Source of the DNA: an uncultured Pelagibacteraceae bacterium
GTDB taxonomy: Bacteria > Pseudomonadota > Alphaproteobacteria > Pelagibacterales > Pelagibacteraceae
Assembly (NCBI GenBank): GCA_902598425.1
Contig: CACKBK010000005.1
Location: 1-58,798, forward strand
Length of the DNA: 58,798 nucleotides
Direction of reading: 5' to 3'
Shown in pieces: positions 34,736 to 43,841 of the stretch. Every line of letters begins with the position of its first letter. The stretch's first letter is position 1. Both the position numbers and the translations under genes were made by a program. Below the pieces are notes generated by a model that was not told the DNA's origin, did no database searches, and saw nothing but the letters and a program-made list of their open reading frames with translations.

Positions 34736-35995
34736 CTAATTGTTATCAATCTTTTCTAAATTATTCATATATGGCTTAAGAACTTCCGGTATTATGATTG
34801 ATCCATCTGCTTGCTGGTAATTTTCTATTAAAGCTATTAACGTTCTTCCAACTGCTAGTCCGCTTCCATTTAGAGTGCCAACAAAATTTGTTTCTTTTTT
34901 TGAATTTTTATATCTTGCTTTCATTCTTCTAGCTTGAAATGAACCACATGAAGAACAGCTTGAGATTTCTCGATATTTTTTTTCAGACGGTATCCATACT
35001 TCAATATCATAAGTTTTTTCTGCACTAAAACCCATGTCACCAGTACATAATAAAACTTTTCTGTAAGGCAATTTTAATTGATCTAAAATATCTGTCGCAC
35101 AATTAGTCATTCTTTCTAGCTCTTCTATACAATGAATAGGCTCTACAATACTTACTAACTCAACTTTGTAAAATTGGTGTTGTCTAATCATTCCTTTTGT
35201 ATCCTTACCATAGCTTCCCGCTTCTTTACGAAAGCATGGGGTTGAAGCAACAAATCGAAGCGGTAAATCTTTTATATCTAAAATTTGATCCTTAACCATA
35301 TTTGTTAAAATAACTTCTGCTGTAGGTATAAGAAATTTACGATCATTTTTATCTTCTAACATTAGTTCAAACTGGTCATTTTCAAATTTTGGCAATTGAC
35401 CAGTGCCATACATAGTATTTTCATTAGCAATCAAGGGTGGCGATATCTCCAAGTAATTATTTTTATTTACATGTGTATCTATCATAAAGTTTGATAAGGC
35501 CCTCTCTAACATGGCTAGCTTTTTTGTAACAAAAACAAATCTAGAACCGGAAGTTTTGGATGCTAGATCAAAATCAAGCATTTTTAGATTATCTCCAAGA
35601 TCAATATGTGACTTTGGTTTAAAATCAAAATTCTTAATTTCTCCTGACTTTTCAATTTCTAGATTTGAATTTTCATCTTTTCCCTCAGGCACATCATCTA
35701 AAGGTATATTTGGTATCGAAGATAAAATTTCATCTAATTTAAATTTAACTTGAGATTGGTCAGAGCTAATTTTTTCTATTTTTTTTGATATTTCTTTTGA
35801 TTTTTCAAATAAATTTTGATCTTTTTTTTTGGAAATATCTTTTTTTTCTTTTTCTAGTAATTCTTTATTTTGAATTAAAGTCCTATTTTGTTTATCTAAT
35901 TCACTGATATTATTTGTCTCTACTTTAACATTTCTCTTAGATATTAACTTTTTAAAATTATCAAGATTGTCTCTAATATCTTTAATGTTATGCAT
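34736..35995 (-). CDS. serS: Seryl-tRNA synthetase
   Basis: This 419-aa class II synthetase charges tRNA-Ser. The N-terminal coiled-coil arm (about 25-105) is rich in Lys, Glu and Asn. Class II motif 2 is FRKEAGSYGKDTKGMIRQHQF and motif 3 is NGSGLAVGRTLIALIEN. Length is normal. It overlaps tatC by 8 bases. Confidence 0.97.
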   Translation of the reverse strand: MHNIKDIRDNLDNFKKLISKRNVKVETNNISELDKQNRTLIQNKELLEKEKKDISKKKDQNLFEKSKEISKKIEKISSDQSQVKFKLDEILSSIPNIPLDDVPEGKDENSNLEIEKSGEIKNFDFKPKSHIDLGDNLKMLDFDLASKTSGSRFVFVTKKLAMLERALSNFMIDTHVNKNNYLEISPPLIANENTMYGTGQLPKFENDQFELMLEDKNDRKFLIPTAEVILTNMVKDQILDIKDLPLRFVASTPCFRKEAGSYGKDTKGMIRQHQFYKVELVSIVEPIHCIEELERMTNCATDILDQLKLPYRKVLLCTGDMGFSAEKTYDIEVWIPSEKKYREISSCSSCGSFQARRMKARYKNSKKETNFVGTLNGSGLAVGRTLIALIENYQQADGSIIIPEVLKPYMNNLEKIDNN

Positions 35996-36758
35996 GCTCT
36001 TTTTCTTTAATTTTTTTCTCTATCATACTTACAGAAAAAATAGATAATTCATACAAAATTAAAAGAGGTATAGCTAAACCTATTTGTGTTATTGGATCTG
36101 GCGGTGTTAATATTGCTGCAGCTGCAAAAATCATTACTACAACATACTTTCGTCTTTGTTTCAAAAATAACGAATCAATTAAACCAATTCTAGCGAGTAG
36201 ACTTAAGACAACCGGTAATTGGAAACTTAAGCCAAAAGCAAATATTAATTTCATAATTAAGGACAAATACTCATTTACTTTTGCTTCTAATTGAATTGGT
36301 AGATTTGTAATTGTGCCACTACTTTCAAAGGAAATAAAAAATTTAATTGCGAGAGGCATTATTAAATAATAAACCAACATTCCACCTAAAAGGAATAAAA
36401 TTGGTGTCACGATTAAGTAAGGCATAATTGCAGTCTTTTCATTCTTATACAATGCAGGAGCGATAAATAACCAAATCTGAATTAATATAAAAGGAAATGT
36501 TATAAAAAAAGAAGTAAAAAAAGATACTTTTAAATAAGTTAAGAATGTTTCTTGTAAAGCTGTAAAAATTAATCTTCTTTGAACTCCATCATCTTGAACA
36601 GCTGATGAATAAGGCTCTACTAGGAAACCATAAATATACTCAGAAAAAAAATAACAAATAATAAAAAAAATAAATAGAAATATTAAACAATTAATTAATC
36701 TTTTTCTTAATTCTGCTAAATGGCTAAAAAATCCCATTTTTTCTTCACTTGGTGTCAT
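35988..36758 (-). CDS. tatC: Twin-arginine translocase subunit TatC
   Basis: This 256-aa six-span protein recognises twin-arginine signals together with TatB. Family blocks are FFSHLAELRKRLI at the start, SFFITFPFILIQIWLFIAPAL and the later AAAAILTPPDPITQ. It overlaps tatB by 14 bases and serS by 8. Confidence 0.97.
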   Translation of the reverse strand: MTPSEEKMGFFSHLAELRKRLINCLIFLFIFFIICYFFSEYIYGFLVEPYSSAVQDDGVQRRLIFTALQETFLTYLKVSFFTSFFITFPFILIQIWLFIAPALYKNEKTAIMPYLIVTPILFLLGGMLVYYLIMPLAIKFFISFESSGTITNLPIQLEAKVNEYLSLIMKLIFAFGLSFQLPVVLSLLARIGLIDSLFLKQRRKYVVVMIFAAAAILTPPDPITQIGLAIPLLILYELSIFSVSMIEKKIKEKEHA

Positions 36759-36978
36759 TTAAATCTTTTTCTTTGTTGTTATCACTTTTATTTTCGTCAT
36801 TTATAATTTCATTTTCACCCAGTGTTGAAACTTCATTTTGAACGTTAGCAACATATCTTTTAGCCGAACCTATCCATGATCCAATTTTTTTTAACATTAT
36901 AGGAAAATCTTTTGGACCAACTACAATAATAGCAATTGAAACTATAATTAATATTTCAAACCAGCCAATTTGTGGCAT
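36745..36978 (-). CDS. tatB: Twin-arginine translocase subunit TatB
   Basis: This 77-aa protein has one N-terminal membrane helix (IGWFEILIIVSIAIIVVGPKDFP) and an amphipathic helix. The Pro-containing VGPKDFP hinge and the position between tatA and tatC separate it from TatA. The acidic tail is shorter than in E. coli TatB. Confidence 0.92.
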   Translation of the reverse strand: MPQIGWFEILIIVSIAIIVVGPKDFPIMLKKIGSWIGSAKRYVANVQNEVSTLGENEIINDENKSDNNKEKDLNDTK

Positions 36979-36983
36979 TTGAT

Positions 36984-37181
36984 CTACTCTTTTTTATCTG
37001 TGTCTTGATTATTTTCGGATATGTTTTTTGGTGCACTATCTTCACCATCATTAGCCATTCCCTTTTTAAAACTCTTTATACCCTTTGCGACATCACCCAT
37101 TAGGCTAGATATTTTTCCTCTTCCAAATAGAAGAACAACTAATATTACTACGATTGCTATTTGCCAAAAACCTATACTCAT
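36984..37181 (-). CDS. tatA: Twin-arginine translocase subunit TatA
   Basis: This 65-aa pore-forming subunit has a single membrane helix and the hinge [24 protein letters not shown] typical of TatA/E. It is the first gene of tatABC. A TATAAA box lies 6 bases before its ATG, which suggests a leaderless transcript. Confidence 0.94.
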   Translation of the reverse strand: MSIGFWQIAIVVILVVLLFGRGKISSLMGDVAKGIKSFKKGMANDGEDSAPKNISENNQDTDKKE

Positions 37182-37187
37182 GGTTTA

Positions 37188-37193
37188 TTTATA
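37188..37193 (-). promoter_or_regulatory. -10-like box placed for a leaderless tatA transcript
   Basis: On the minus strand TATAAA is followed by 6 bases and the tatA ATG at 37181. This is the same geometry as at 1881 and 18540. No Shine-Dalgarno sequence is present. Confidence 0.35.
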
Positions 37194-37224
37194 TATCTTT
37201 TATTAAATTTTTAAAAGTATCTTT

Positions 37225-37917
37225 TTATTCACTTTCTTTATCTTTTAAAGTACTAGACAACATTTCATCGATATTGGAATAAATATTCTCTTTTTTTTCC
37301 TCTTGTTTTTCCTGATAAAATTTTCCTGTTCCAAAAACAGATGCATCTATTGCGCTTGAGTCAATTAAGCCTGCAGAACCTAATTCATCAACTGTAGGTA
37401 AATCTGTGAGTTTTTGAAGGTTAAAATGACTTAAAAAATCGTCTGTGGTCCCATATTGGATAGGTTTCCCAAGAACATCTTTTCTACCTTGTGGTTTTAC
37501 CCAATTCAGTTCCATTAATATGTCTAATGTATTAGTTCCAAAAGCAACACCTCTGATTTCCTCTATTTCAGCTCTGGTCACTGGCTGGTGATAAACTATA
37601 ATTGCTAAGGTCTCTATAGCAGCTTTAGACAATTTTTTTTCGACAGTTTTTTGTTGTGACATTAGGTTAGATAAATTTTGTGCTGTTCTGAAAGACCATT
37701 TGTTTGAAATGCAGACTAAATTAATACCTCTAACAGAATAAAATTTTTGTAATTTTTCAAGGGTTTTTTTTACATTAATATTTTTTGAGACTTTGACTTC
37801 AATAGACTCTATTTCTAAGGGTTCAGCAGCTGCAAACAAGATTGCTTCAACTTCGCGCTCACCGCTACTTAAACTTGAAGGGAATTTAACTATATTATCT
37901 TCTTTATTTTTTTTCAT
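37225..37917 (-). CDS. scpB: Segregation and condensation protein B
   Basis: This 230-aa protein is the winged-helix kite subunit of the SMC-ScpAB condensin. Blocks are EREVEAILFAAAEPL, AAIETLAIIVYHQPVTRAEIEEIRGV and LGKPIQYGTTDDFLSHF. An acidic and Gln-rich C-terminal tail extends past the domain. It abuts scpA. Confidence 0.95.
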   Translation of the reverse strand: MKKNKEDNIVKFPSSLSSGEREVEAILFAAAEPLEIESIEVKVSKNINVKKTLEKLQKFYSVRGINLVCISNKWSFRTAQNLSNLMSQQKTVEKKLSKAAIETLAIIVYHQPVTRAEIEEIRGVAFGTNTLDILMELNWVKPQGRKDVLGKPIQYGTTDDFLSHFNLQKLTDLPTVDELGSAGLIDSSAIDASVFGTGKFYQEKQEEKKENIYSNIDEMLSSTLKDKESE

Positions 37918-38655
37918 TTAGTTTTCTTTAATCAAAATTTTATCAAATAATTTTTCTTGTTTTAATGATATATTTCCCTCTTTTGCTAATTCCAAAGATC
38001 CAGCAAAAATACCTGCTTGTCCTGTTCTTCTCAAATTATTTTTTTTATTAAAATTTTTAGGAATTAAATCCTCAAGATTTTTCCAATTTTTAAGTTTACC
38101 AAAATATTTTTTGATTTCATTAATCCCATCCTCTGTTGTAAAGACTGGTAATCTTGGAATATTAATTCTTTGAAAATCTTTAGTCATTATTATGTTTGCA
38201 TAGGTCTTTAAAAGCTCAAAAAGAGAAACATTGTATTCTGAACTATATATTGATTTAATTTGCCCTTTTACACCTCTCATGAATATATCTTTACCTAGTC
38301 TTTTTCTTTTTAGCATTTGATCTGAAAGTAAACGAATTAATTCAAGTTTTTTTAATTGTAATTTTAATTTTTCAGCAACTTCTAATGCTTTAAACTCTTC
38401 CTCATCTGTTTCTGGTAACAAAAGTTTAGATTTTAAATAGGCTAGCCAAGTTGCCATCAAAAGATATTCCGAAGCTAATTCCAAATTAAGATCCAAGGAT
38501 TTAGTTATAAATTCATGAAATTGATCAGCTAACTTTGTAATTGAAATATTTTCTAGATTAACTTTTTGTGATTTTGCTAAATCTAAAAGCGTATCTAGTG
38601 GACCACTAAAAGTACTTAGATTTACATTAAATTGTAATTTTTCATCTTCTTTCAT
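37918..38655 (-). CDS. scpA: Segregation and condensation protein A
   Basis: This 245-aa kleisin subunit bridges the SMC heads. The N-terminal FSGPLDTLLDLAKSQKVNLENISI and YLLMATWLAYLKSKLLLP are family blocks; the C-terminal winged helix binds the SMC cap. It overlaps nagZ by 4 bases. The nagZ-scpA-scpB order is standard in alphaproteobacteria. Confidence 0.95.
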   Translation of the reverse strand: MKEDEKLQFNVNLSTFSGPLDTLLDLAKSQKVNLENISITKLADQFHEFITKSLDLNLELASEYLLMATWLAYLKSKLLLPETDEEEFKALEVAEKLKLQLKKLELIRLLSDQMLKRKRLGKDIFMRGVKGQIKSIYSSEYNVSLFELLKTYANIIMTKDFQRINIPRLPVFTTEDGINEIKKYFGKLKNWKNLEDLIPKNFNKKNNLRRTGQAGIFAGSLELAKEGNISLKQEKLFDKILIKEN

Positions 38656-39608
38656 TTAATGTTTACTAGCTTATAAAATTCTAAAGTTTTTTTCAGCAAA
38701 AAATTATCTAATTTTGGTGAATTTTCAGCTACAACTTTCATTTCAGACATCCTGGCGTTGCAATGTAAAACTAGATTACAACCTGCTTGAAATGCTTTTT
38801 GGGTATTAATTAATGTTGAAAATTTTAGAGACTTCATAGAAATATCGTCTGAAATTATCAAATTTTTAAAATTTATATCATTTCTTATAATATTAATTAA
38901 TTTCTTAGAATGTGTAACCGTATATGTAGGATCAATTTTACTAAATATTATATGTGCGGTCATAGCAAAAATAGATTTTTTATTTTTAAATACTTTGAAA
39001 TCATTCTTTTTTAAATAATTCAAATTTTTATATATATAAGGAGTTCGTATATGACTATCAGACTTTGCTAAACCATGTCCGGGTATATGCTTTATCACAG
39101 TACCAATTTTATTATAATGAAATTTCTCTATTACTAAGTCACCAATTTTGTTAACAATTTTTATATTGTTAGAGAATGCTCTGTCTCCTATTATTTTTGT
39201 GGTATTTTTAACTTTTAAATCCAAAACTGGACTCGTATTCAAATTTATACCAATTTCCCTTAATAAATAAGAAATTTGATTAATATAAATATCTAAATAA
39301 TAATTTAAATTTTTTGGATCTTTTTTATACATATTTCCAAAAAAATTGCCTGGGAATGCTGTTGATAAGATTATGTTATTTAATCGAGCAACACGACCCC
39401 CTTCTTGATCAACTAATATTGGAAAATTTTTATCTTTATAAATTTTTCTAATACTATTCGTAAGTCTTTTTGTTTGTTCAATAGTTTTTATATTTCTTGT
39501 GAATAAGATTACACCCCAGGGCTTATATTTTTTAATAAACGAAATTTCTTTTCTGTTTAATTTTATTCCTTTAATCCCAATAATAAAACTTCTACGACTT
39601 TTAATCAT
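38652..39608 (-). CDS. nagZ: Beta-N-acetylhexosaminidase (GH3, NagZ-like)
   Basis: This 318-aa cytoplasmic GH3 enzyme removes GlcNAc from peptidoglycan fragments in wall recycling. Blocks are PILVDQEGGRVARL, VIKHIPGHGLAKSDSH with the His of the catalytic loop, and ISDDISMKSL with the nucleophile Asp. Length suits bacterial NagZ. It overlaps both scpA and the upstream small gene. Confidence 0.94.
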   Translation of the reverse strand: MIKSRRSFIIGIKGIKLNRKEISFIKKYKPWGVILFTRNIKTIEQTKRLTNSIRKIYKDKNFPILVDQEGGRVARLNNIILSTAFPGNFFGNMYKKDPKNLNYYLDIYINQISYLLREIGINLNTSPVLDLKVKNTTKIIGDRAFSNNIKIVNKIGDLVIEKFHYNKIGTVIKHIPGHGLAKSDSHIRTPYIYKNLNYLKKNDFKVFKNKKSIFAMTAHIIFSKIDPTYTVTHSKKLINIIRNDINFKNLIISDDISMKSLKFSTLINTQKAFQAGCNLVLHCNARMSEMKVVAENSPKLDNFLLKKTLEFYKLVNIK

Positions 39609-39858
39609 TTTCGATTAATTTCCAAAATTGGTATTTCTTTTTGGAATTATTTGTATTGTTATTATACTCAATAATATTATCCGTATCGCTTTTAATTAAT
39701 TCTAATTTTTCAGAGTACTCATTTACGATGGTTTCATGATTATTATAAGATCTGTAGACATCTTTTTTAAATTCATCGGATAAATAAAATTTAATTGTTA
39801 AAAAAAAGAATAGAACTATAACAAAAAAGTATAATAAAATTTTAATTTCTTTTAACAT
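39601..39858 (-). CDS. Small single-span membrane protein between argS and nagZ
   Basis: This 85-aa protein has one membrane helix near residues 8-26 and a polar, Asn/Lys-rich rest. I recognise no domain. In many alphaproteobacteria this slot between argS and nagZ holds a longer SPOR-domain membrane protein, so this may be a reduced relative that has lost the SPOR part. It overlaps argS by 1 base and nagZ by 8, so it is clearly within the operon. Confidence 0.6.
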   Translation of the reverse strand: MLKEIKILLYFFVIVLFFFLTIKFYLSDEFKKDVYRSYNNHETIVNEYSEKLELIKSDTDNIIEYNNNTNNSKKKYQFWKLIEND

Positions 39859-41585
39859 TACATTTTTTCTGGAGTTTCCACACCTACAATTTGCATTCCA
39901 GACTTGATAACATTTGAGATTGATTTTAAAAATACAATTTTATCCTCACTAATTTTTTTTTCATTGTTAATAAATCTTTTGTTAATATCATCTTTTCCTA
40001 AATTCCAATACGAGTGAAACTCTGATGCTAGTTCGTACAGATAAGTTGGGATTCTATGAGGTTCAAGTTTATTGGTAGCAATTTCTATTACAAGTGGCCA
40101 CTGAGATAATTTTTGAATAATTTTTATTTCTTCATTTGAATAGTTAAAATCATAATTTTTTATACTAATTTCATCATTAATATTTTTATTAATGTGTCTA
40201 AAAACAGATGAGATTCTTGCGTAACTATACTGAACATAATACAATGGATTATCTTTTGACTTTTCTTTAACCTTGTCAAAGTCAAAATCTAATTCTACAT
40301 CACTTGTTCTGCTAAGCATTATAAATCTTGTAGCATCCTTTCCTACTTCCTTAATTAAATCGTCTACAGTTATATAATCACCTTTCCTTTTTGACATTTT
40401 AAATGGTTTGCCCTCTTTAATGAGTTTTACGAGTTGACTTACTTTGCAAACTAATTTGTTTTTTTCACCTGATAAAGCCTCTACAGAAGAAGTAATTCTT
40501 TTAATGTAACCTGCATGATCTGCACCTAATATATTTATAAGAACATCGAATTTCCTCTCAAGTTTGTTATTATGATAGGCAACATCACTTGCAAAATATG
40601 TCCAGCTACCATCTGACTTTTGTAGTGCTCTATCTTTATCATCGCCAAAATCACTTGACTTAAAAAGTAGCTGTTCTCTTTCAACCCAATCCTCTTTTTT
40701 TTCGTTCATGGGAGCTTTTATTTTTCCAGTAAAAATATATTTTTTTTCCTTTAGTTTATTTACAACTTTTTGAACCTCATTATTTTCAACAATTTTAGTT
40801 TCGCTTTGAAAATTATCATGCTCTATTCCAAGACTTTTTAAATTGTCTTTAATTAGTAAGAGCGACTCTGATACTGAAAGCAAAGTAAGTTGTTTTGCAA
40901 TACTGTCAAAATTTTCAAATTTAATTTTTGGATTATTTTTAATTATATTTTTTGATATCTGAATTATATATTCACCGGGATATAAATCTTCATCATTTGG
41001 AAATTTTTCTTTAAAAATTATTTCTCTACATCTATGAAATACAGATTTAGTAAAATTTATAATTTGATTTCCGTAGTCGTTTACATAATATTCTTTAAAA
41101 ACTTTATGTTTATTGAACTTTAATATATTGCTTACAACATCGCCTAAGATAGCCCCACGGCAGTGACCTACATGAAGAGGGCCAGTTGGGTTTGCTGAAA
41201 CAAACTCTATTATAAAATTTTTCTTTTCAGAGTTTTTATTAAGACCGAATTCATTTGGTTTTTTAACGATAGTTTCTAATAACTTGTTCCAGAGAGTTGG
41301 TTTTAATGTAATATTCAAAAAACCTGGTTTTACAATCTCAACATCCGCAACATCAGCGTCCTCAAGAATTTTTTTTTTGATAATTTCCCCTATCTCGATT
41401 GGAGTTTTTTTATTAGGTTTAGATAAAACCATGGCAACATTTGTTGAAATATCAGATTTGAAATTTGCAGGAGTAGTATCTACCGTTATCGAACTTAATT
41501 TATCGGGTATTTTTAATAAATCTTTGTCATTAAGATCATTAATAATTATTTTAATTTTTTTTAAATAAATTTCAAAAATATTCAT
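39858..41585 (-). CDS. argS: Arginyl-tRNA synthetase
   Basis: This 575-aa class I synthetase charges tRNA-Arg. The HIGH motif is NPTGPLHVGHCRGA and the KMSKS-like loop is FKMSKRKGD. The N-terminal Arg-specific domain (about 1-100) and the DALR-type anticodon domain at the C-terminus (YVQYSYARISSVFRH) are both present. It overlaps dgt by 4 bases. Confidence 0.97.
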   Translation of the reverse strand: MNIFEIYLKKIKIIINDLNDKDLLKIPDKLSSITVDTTPANFKSDISTNVAMVLSKPNKKTPIEIGEIIKKKILEDADVADVEIVKPGFLNITLKPTLWNKLLETIVKKPNEFGLNKNSEKKNFIIEFVSANPTGPLHVGHCRGAILGDVVSNILKFNKHKVFKEYYVNDYGNQIINFTKSVFHRCREIIFKEKFPNDEDLYPGEYIIQISKNIIKNNPKIKFENFDSIAKQLTLLSVSESLLLIKDNLKSLGIEHDNFQSETKIVENNEVQKVVNKLKEKKYIFTGKIKAPMNEKKEDWVEREQLLFKSSDFGDDKDRALQKSDGSWTYFASDVAYHNNKLERKFDVLINILGADHAGYIKRITSSVEALSGEKNKLVCKVSQLVKLIKEGKPFKMSKRKGDYITVDDLIKEVGKDATRFIMLSRTSDVELDFDFDKVKEKSKDNPLYYVQYSYARISSVFRHINKNINDEISIKNYDFNYSNEEIKIIQKLSQWPLVIEIATNKLEPHRIPTYLYELASEFHSYWNLGKDDINKRFINNEKKISEDKIVFLKSISNVIKSGMQIVGVETPEKM

Positions 41586-42697
41586 TTTATTTTATTGTAT
41601 AAATTGATTGCATATCTATCTGTCATACCTGAAATATAATCTGCAATAGCTCTATCTTTATCAAATTTTAACTGTTCTTTACTTAAATATTTTTTGGGTT
41701 TTTTGCTTAAAATAGTAAATAATTTTTTAATTATTTTTTTTCCATTATTATTTTTAGTTAATACTGAATCATTATTATACATTTTGATTCTTAAAAATTT
41801 TCTTATTTCATCCAATATATTTTGAAATTTCAAAGAAAAATTAATTAAAATGTCATTGTGATGATATATGTTTTGTAAGTTTTTAATTTTATTTTGTTTA
41901 ATGTTTATAATTGAATTTTTAATTAGATCATTAACCATTAAATTAATTGAGTCTCTTACCATTTGATAAATAATTACTTCTTTTGATATGTTTCTTATAT
42001 TTTTATATGGTTTGTAAATTTCCTTAAAAAAATTCAATGAGAGTAAGTCGTTCAAATTAAAAAGTTTAGCTTTTAACCCATCTTGAATGTCATGGTTATT
42101 GTATGCAATATCATCTGATATGGCAGCTATTTGTGCTTCCAATGACGGATAAATATTAAAATTAATCTTATTTTTAAGATTTCTAATACCTATAAGTTTG
42201 TCAATTTTTTTTTTATCAAATATTGGGCCATTATGTTTAAGCAAACCGTCAAGAGTTTCTATAGTAAGATTTAAACCTTTAAATTTTAAATATTTATTTT
42301 CAATAAACATAACAATTCTTAATGTTTGTAAATTATGATCGAAACCTCCCCGGTCATACATGCTTTCATTTAATGCTTCTTCCCCTGCATGACCAAAGGG
42401 TGTATGTCCTAAATCATGAGCCAAACTTAAAGTTTCTGCGAGCTCCTCATTTAAATTTAAAAATCTTGTAATTGTTCTGGCTATTTGTGCAACCTCTATA
42501 GAGTGAGTAATTCTTGTTCTATAATGGTCTCCCTCAGTATTAACAAATACTTGCGTTTTATGTTTTAGTCTTCTGAAGGATGCACTATGGATAATTCTAT
42601 CCCTATCTCTTTGAAATGGGGTTCTAAATCTATTCTGTGGTTCAGAATAAAGCCTGCCTTTGCTTTTAAATAAACCTAATTTATTGAAATTTTTCAT
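41582..42697 (-). CDS. dgt: Deoxyguanosinetriphosphate triphosphohydrolase-like protein
   Basis: This 371-aa HD-domain enzyme hydrolyses dNTPs to nucleoside and triphosphate. Metal-binding blocks are RDRDRIIHSASFRRLKHKTQV, THSIEVAQIART and LAHDLGHTPFGHAGEEAL. It is the shorter type found in alphaproteobacteria. It is divergent from erpA, 50 bases apart, and heads the argS-nagZ-scp run. Confidence 0.93.
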   Translation of the reverse strand: MKNFNKLGLFKSKGRLYSEPQNRFRTPFQRDRDRIIHSASFRRLKHKTQVFVNTEGDHYRTRITHSIEVAQIARTITRFLNLNEELAETLSLAHDLGHTPFGHAGEEALNESMYDRGGFDHNLQTLRIVMFIENKYLKFKGLNLTIETLDGLLKHNGPIFDKKKIDKLIGIRNLKNKINFNIYPSLEAQIAAISDDIAYNNHDIQDGLKAKLFNLNDLLSLNFFKEIYKPYKNIRNISKEVIIYQMVRDSINLMVNDLIKNSIINIKQNKIKNLQNIYHHNDILINFSLKFQNILDEIRKFLRIKMYNNDSVLTKNNNGKKIIKKLFTILSKKPKKYLSKEQLKFDKDRAIADYISGMTDRYAINLYNKIK

Positions 42698-42737
42698 ACT
42701 TTAAAAATAATAAAATATTATTATATTAGTATTATCA

Positions 42738-42747
42738 GTGTTAACAC
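42738..42747. promoter_or_regulatory. 10-bp palindrome directly before the erpA start codon
   Basis: GTGTTAACAC is a perfect palindrome that ends at the base before the ATG of erpA. No Shine-Dalgarno sequence is present. It could be an operator over the start of transcription or chance. Confidence 0.3.
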
Positions 42748-43065
42748 ATGAATAAAGAAATTAAATTTACAGATAAAGCGATAAAACAAATAAATCATTT
42801 GTTGTTACAGAAAGATAAAGGATCCTTTTTCAGAATCGCAATCAAAGGTGGAGGTTGTTCAGGCTTTCAGTATGATTTTTCTTTTGACAAAACACAAGAA
42901 GAGGACGATGTAAGATTTGATAATATTTTAATTGATAAGCAATCAGCAGAACTTCTAAAAGGTTCAGAGGTTGATTTTGTGAAAGAGCTTATTGGTGAGT
43001 CTTTTAAAATTAAAAATCCACAAAGTAAATCCTCTTGTGGTTGTGGTGTTTCCTTTTCACTTTAA
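42748..43065 (+). CDS. erpA: Iron-sulfur cluster insertion protein (ErpA/IscA type)
   Basis: This 105-aa A-type carrier passes Fe-S clusters to target proteins. The three cluster cysteines are in GGGCSGFQY and SCGCGVSF. The length and N-terminal KFTDKAIKQI fit the HesB/IscA family; ErpA is the usual name next to dgt and xth in alphaproteobacteria. Its stop codon overlaps the xth ATG by 1 base. Confidence 0.92.
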   Translation: MNKEIKFTDKAIKQINHLLLQKDKGSFFRIAIKGGGCSGFQYDFSFDKTQEEDDVRFDNILIDKQSAELLKGSEVDFVKELIGESFKIKNPQSKSSCGCGVSFSL

Positions 43066-43841
43066 TGATTATAAGTTCTTGGAACGTAAATTCTGTAAGG
43101 GCCAGAATTGAAAATATAAAAGAATATTTAAAAAAATTTTCCCCAGATATTGTAATGATGCAGGAAATAAAAACACAAAATGAAACCTATCCTTACGACG
43201 ATTTTTCCTCACTGAAATATGAGAATTATGTTTTTGGACAAAAAAGTTACAATGGGGTTGCTATAGTTTCTAAGAAAAAACTAGAAAATATTAAAAATGA
43301 TCCATTTAAAGATAAAAACAAGCAGTCAAGAATTATAACAGCTGATATTAAGTTTAAAAAAAAAAATATAACTTTAATAAATATTTACACACCAAATGGA
43401 AATCCTGTAGATACAGAAAAATATACCTATAAGCTTTATTGGCTTGAAAGCTTAATTAAAAAATTAAAAAGTATGTCTAAATCAAATGAAAATATAATTA
43501 TTGGCGGAGACTTTAATATTATTCCGGCTGCAGAAGATGTTCATAATCCTAAAAGTTATGAAAATGATGCTCTATTTAGATTAGAAATTAGAAAAAAACT
43601 AAGGGAACTCATAAACCTAGGATTCCATGATGCCTATAGATTTATACATCCAGACAAAGAAGGTTATACATTTTGGGACTATACGAGCGGTGCTTGGCAA
43701 AAAAATAATGGAATGAGAATTGATCATTTTTTAGTTTCAAACTCACTTATTAATCTAGTTAAGGATGTAAAAATAAATAAATATCCTCGAGGTAGATTAA
43801 AACCATCTGATCATACTCCAATTGAAATTGAACTAGCTTAA
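43065..43841 (+). CDS. xth: Exodeoxyribonuclease III
   Basis: This 258-aa enzyme cleaves at abasic sites and removes 3' blocks. EEP-family blocks are SWNVNSVRARI at the start, DIVMMQEIKTQ, GGDFNIIP, MRIDHFLVS and PSDHTPIEIE. A longer frame begins at 43035 inside erpA, but MIISSWNVNS at 43065 matches the family N-terminus and overlaps erpA by one base, so I use it. The 3' end overlaps the convergent Ldh gene by 9 bases. Confidence 0.96.
   Translation: MIISSWNVNSVRARIENIKEYLKKFSPDIVMMQEIKTQNETYPYDDFSSLKYENYVFGQKSYNGVAIVSKKKLENIKNDPFKDKNKQSRIITADIKFKKKNITLINIYTPNGNPVDTEKYTYKLYWLESLIKKLKSMSKSNENIIIGGDFNIIPAAEDVHNPKSYENDALFRLEIRKKLRELINLGFHDAYRFIHPDKEGYTFWDYTSGAWQKNNGMRIDHFLVSNSLINLVKDVKINKYPRGRLKPSDHTPIEIELA

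Noticed and set aside
43035-43064. Ten-residue longer start for xth
   Set aside because: It lies inside erpA and does not match the ExoIII N-terminus. The ATG at 43065 gives the conserved MIISSWNVNS start.
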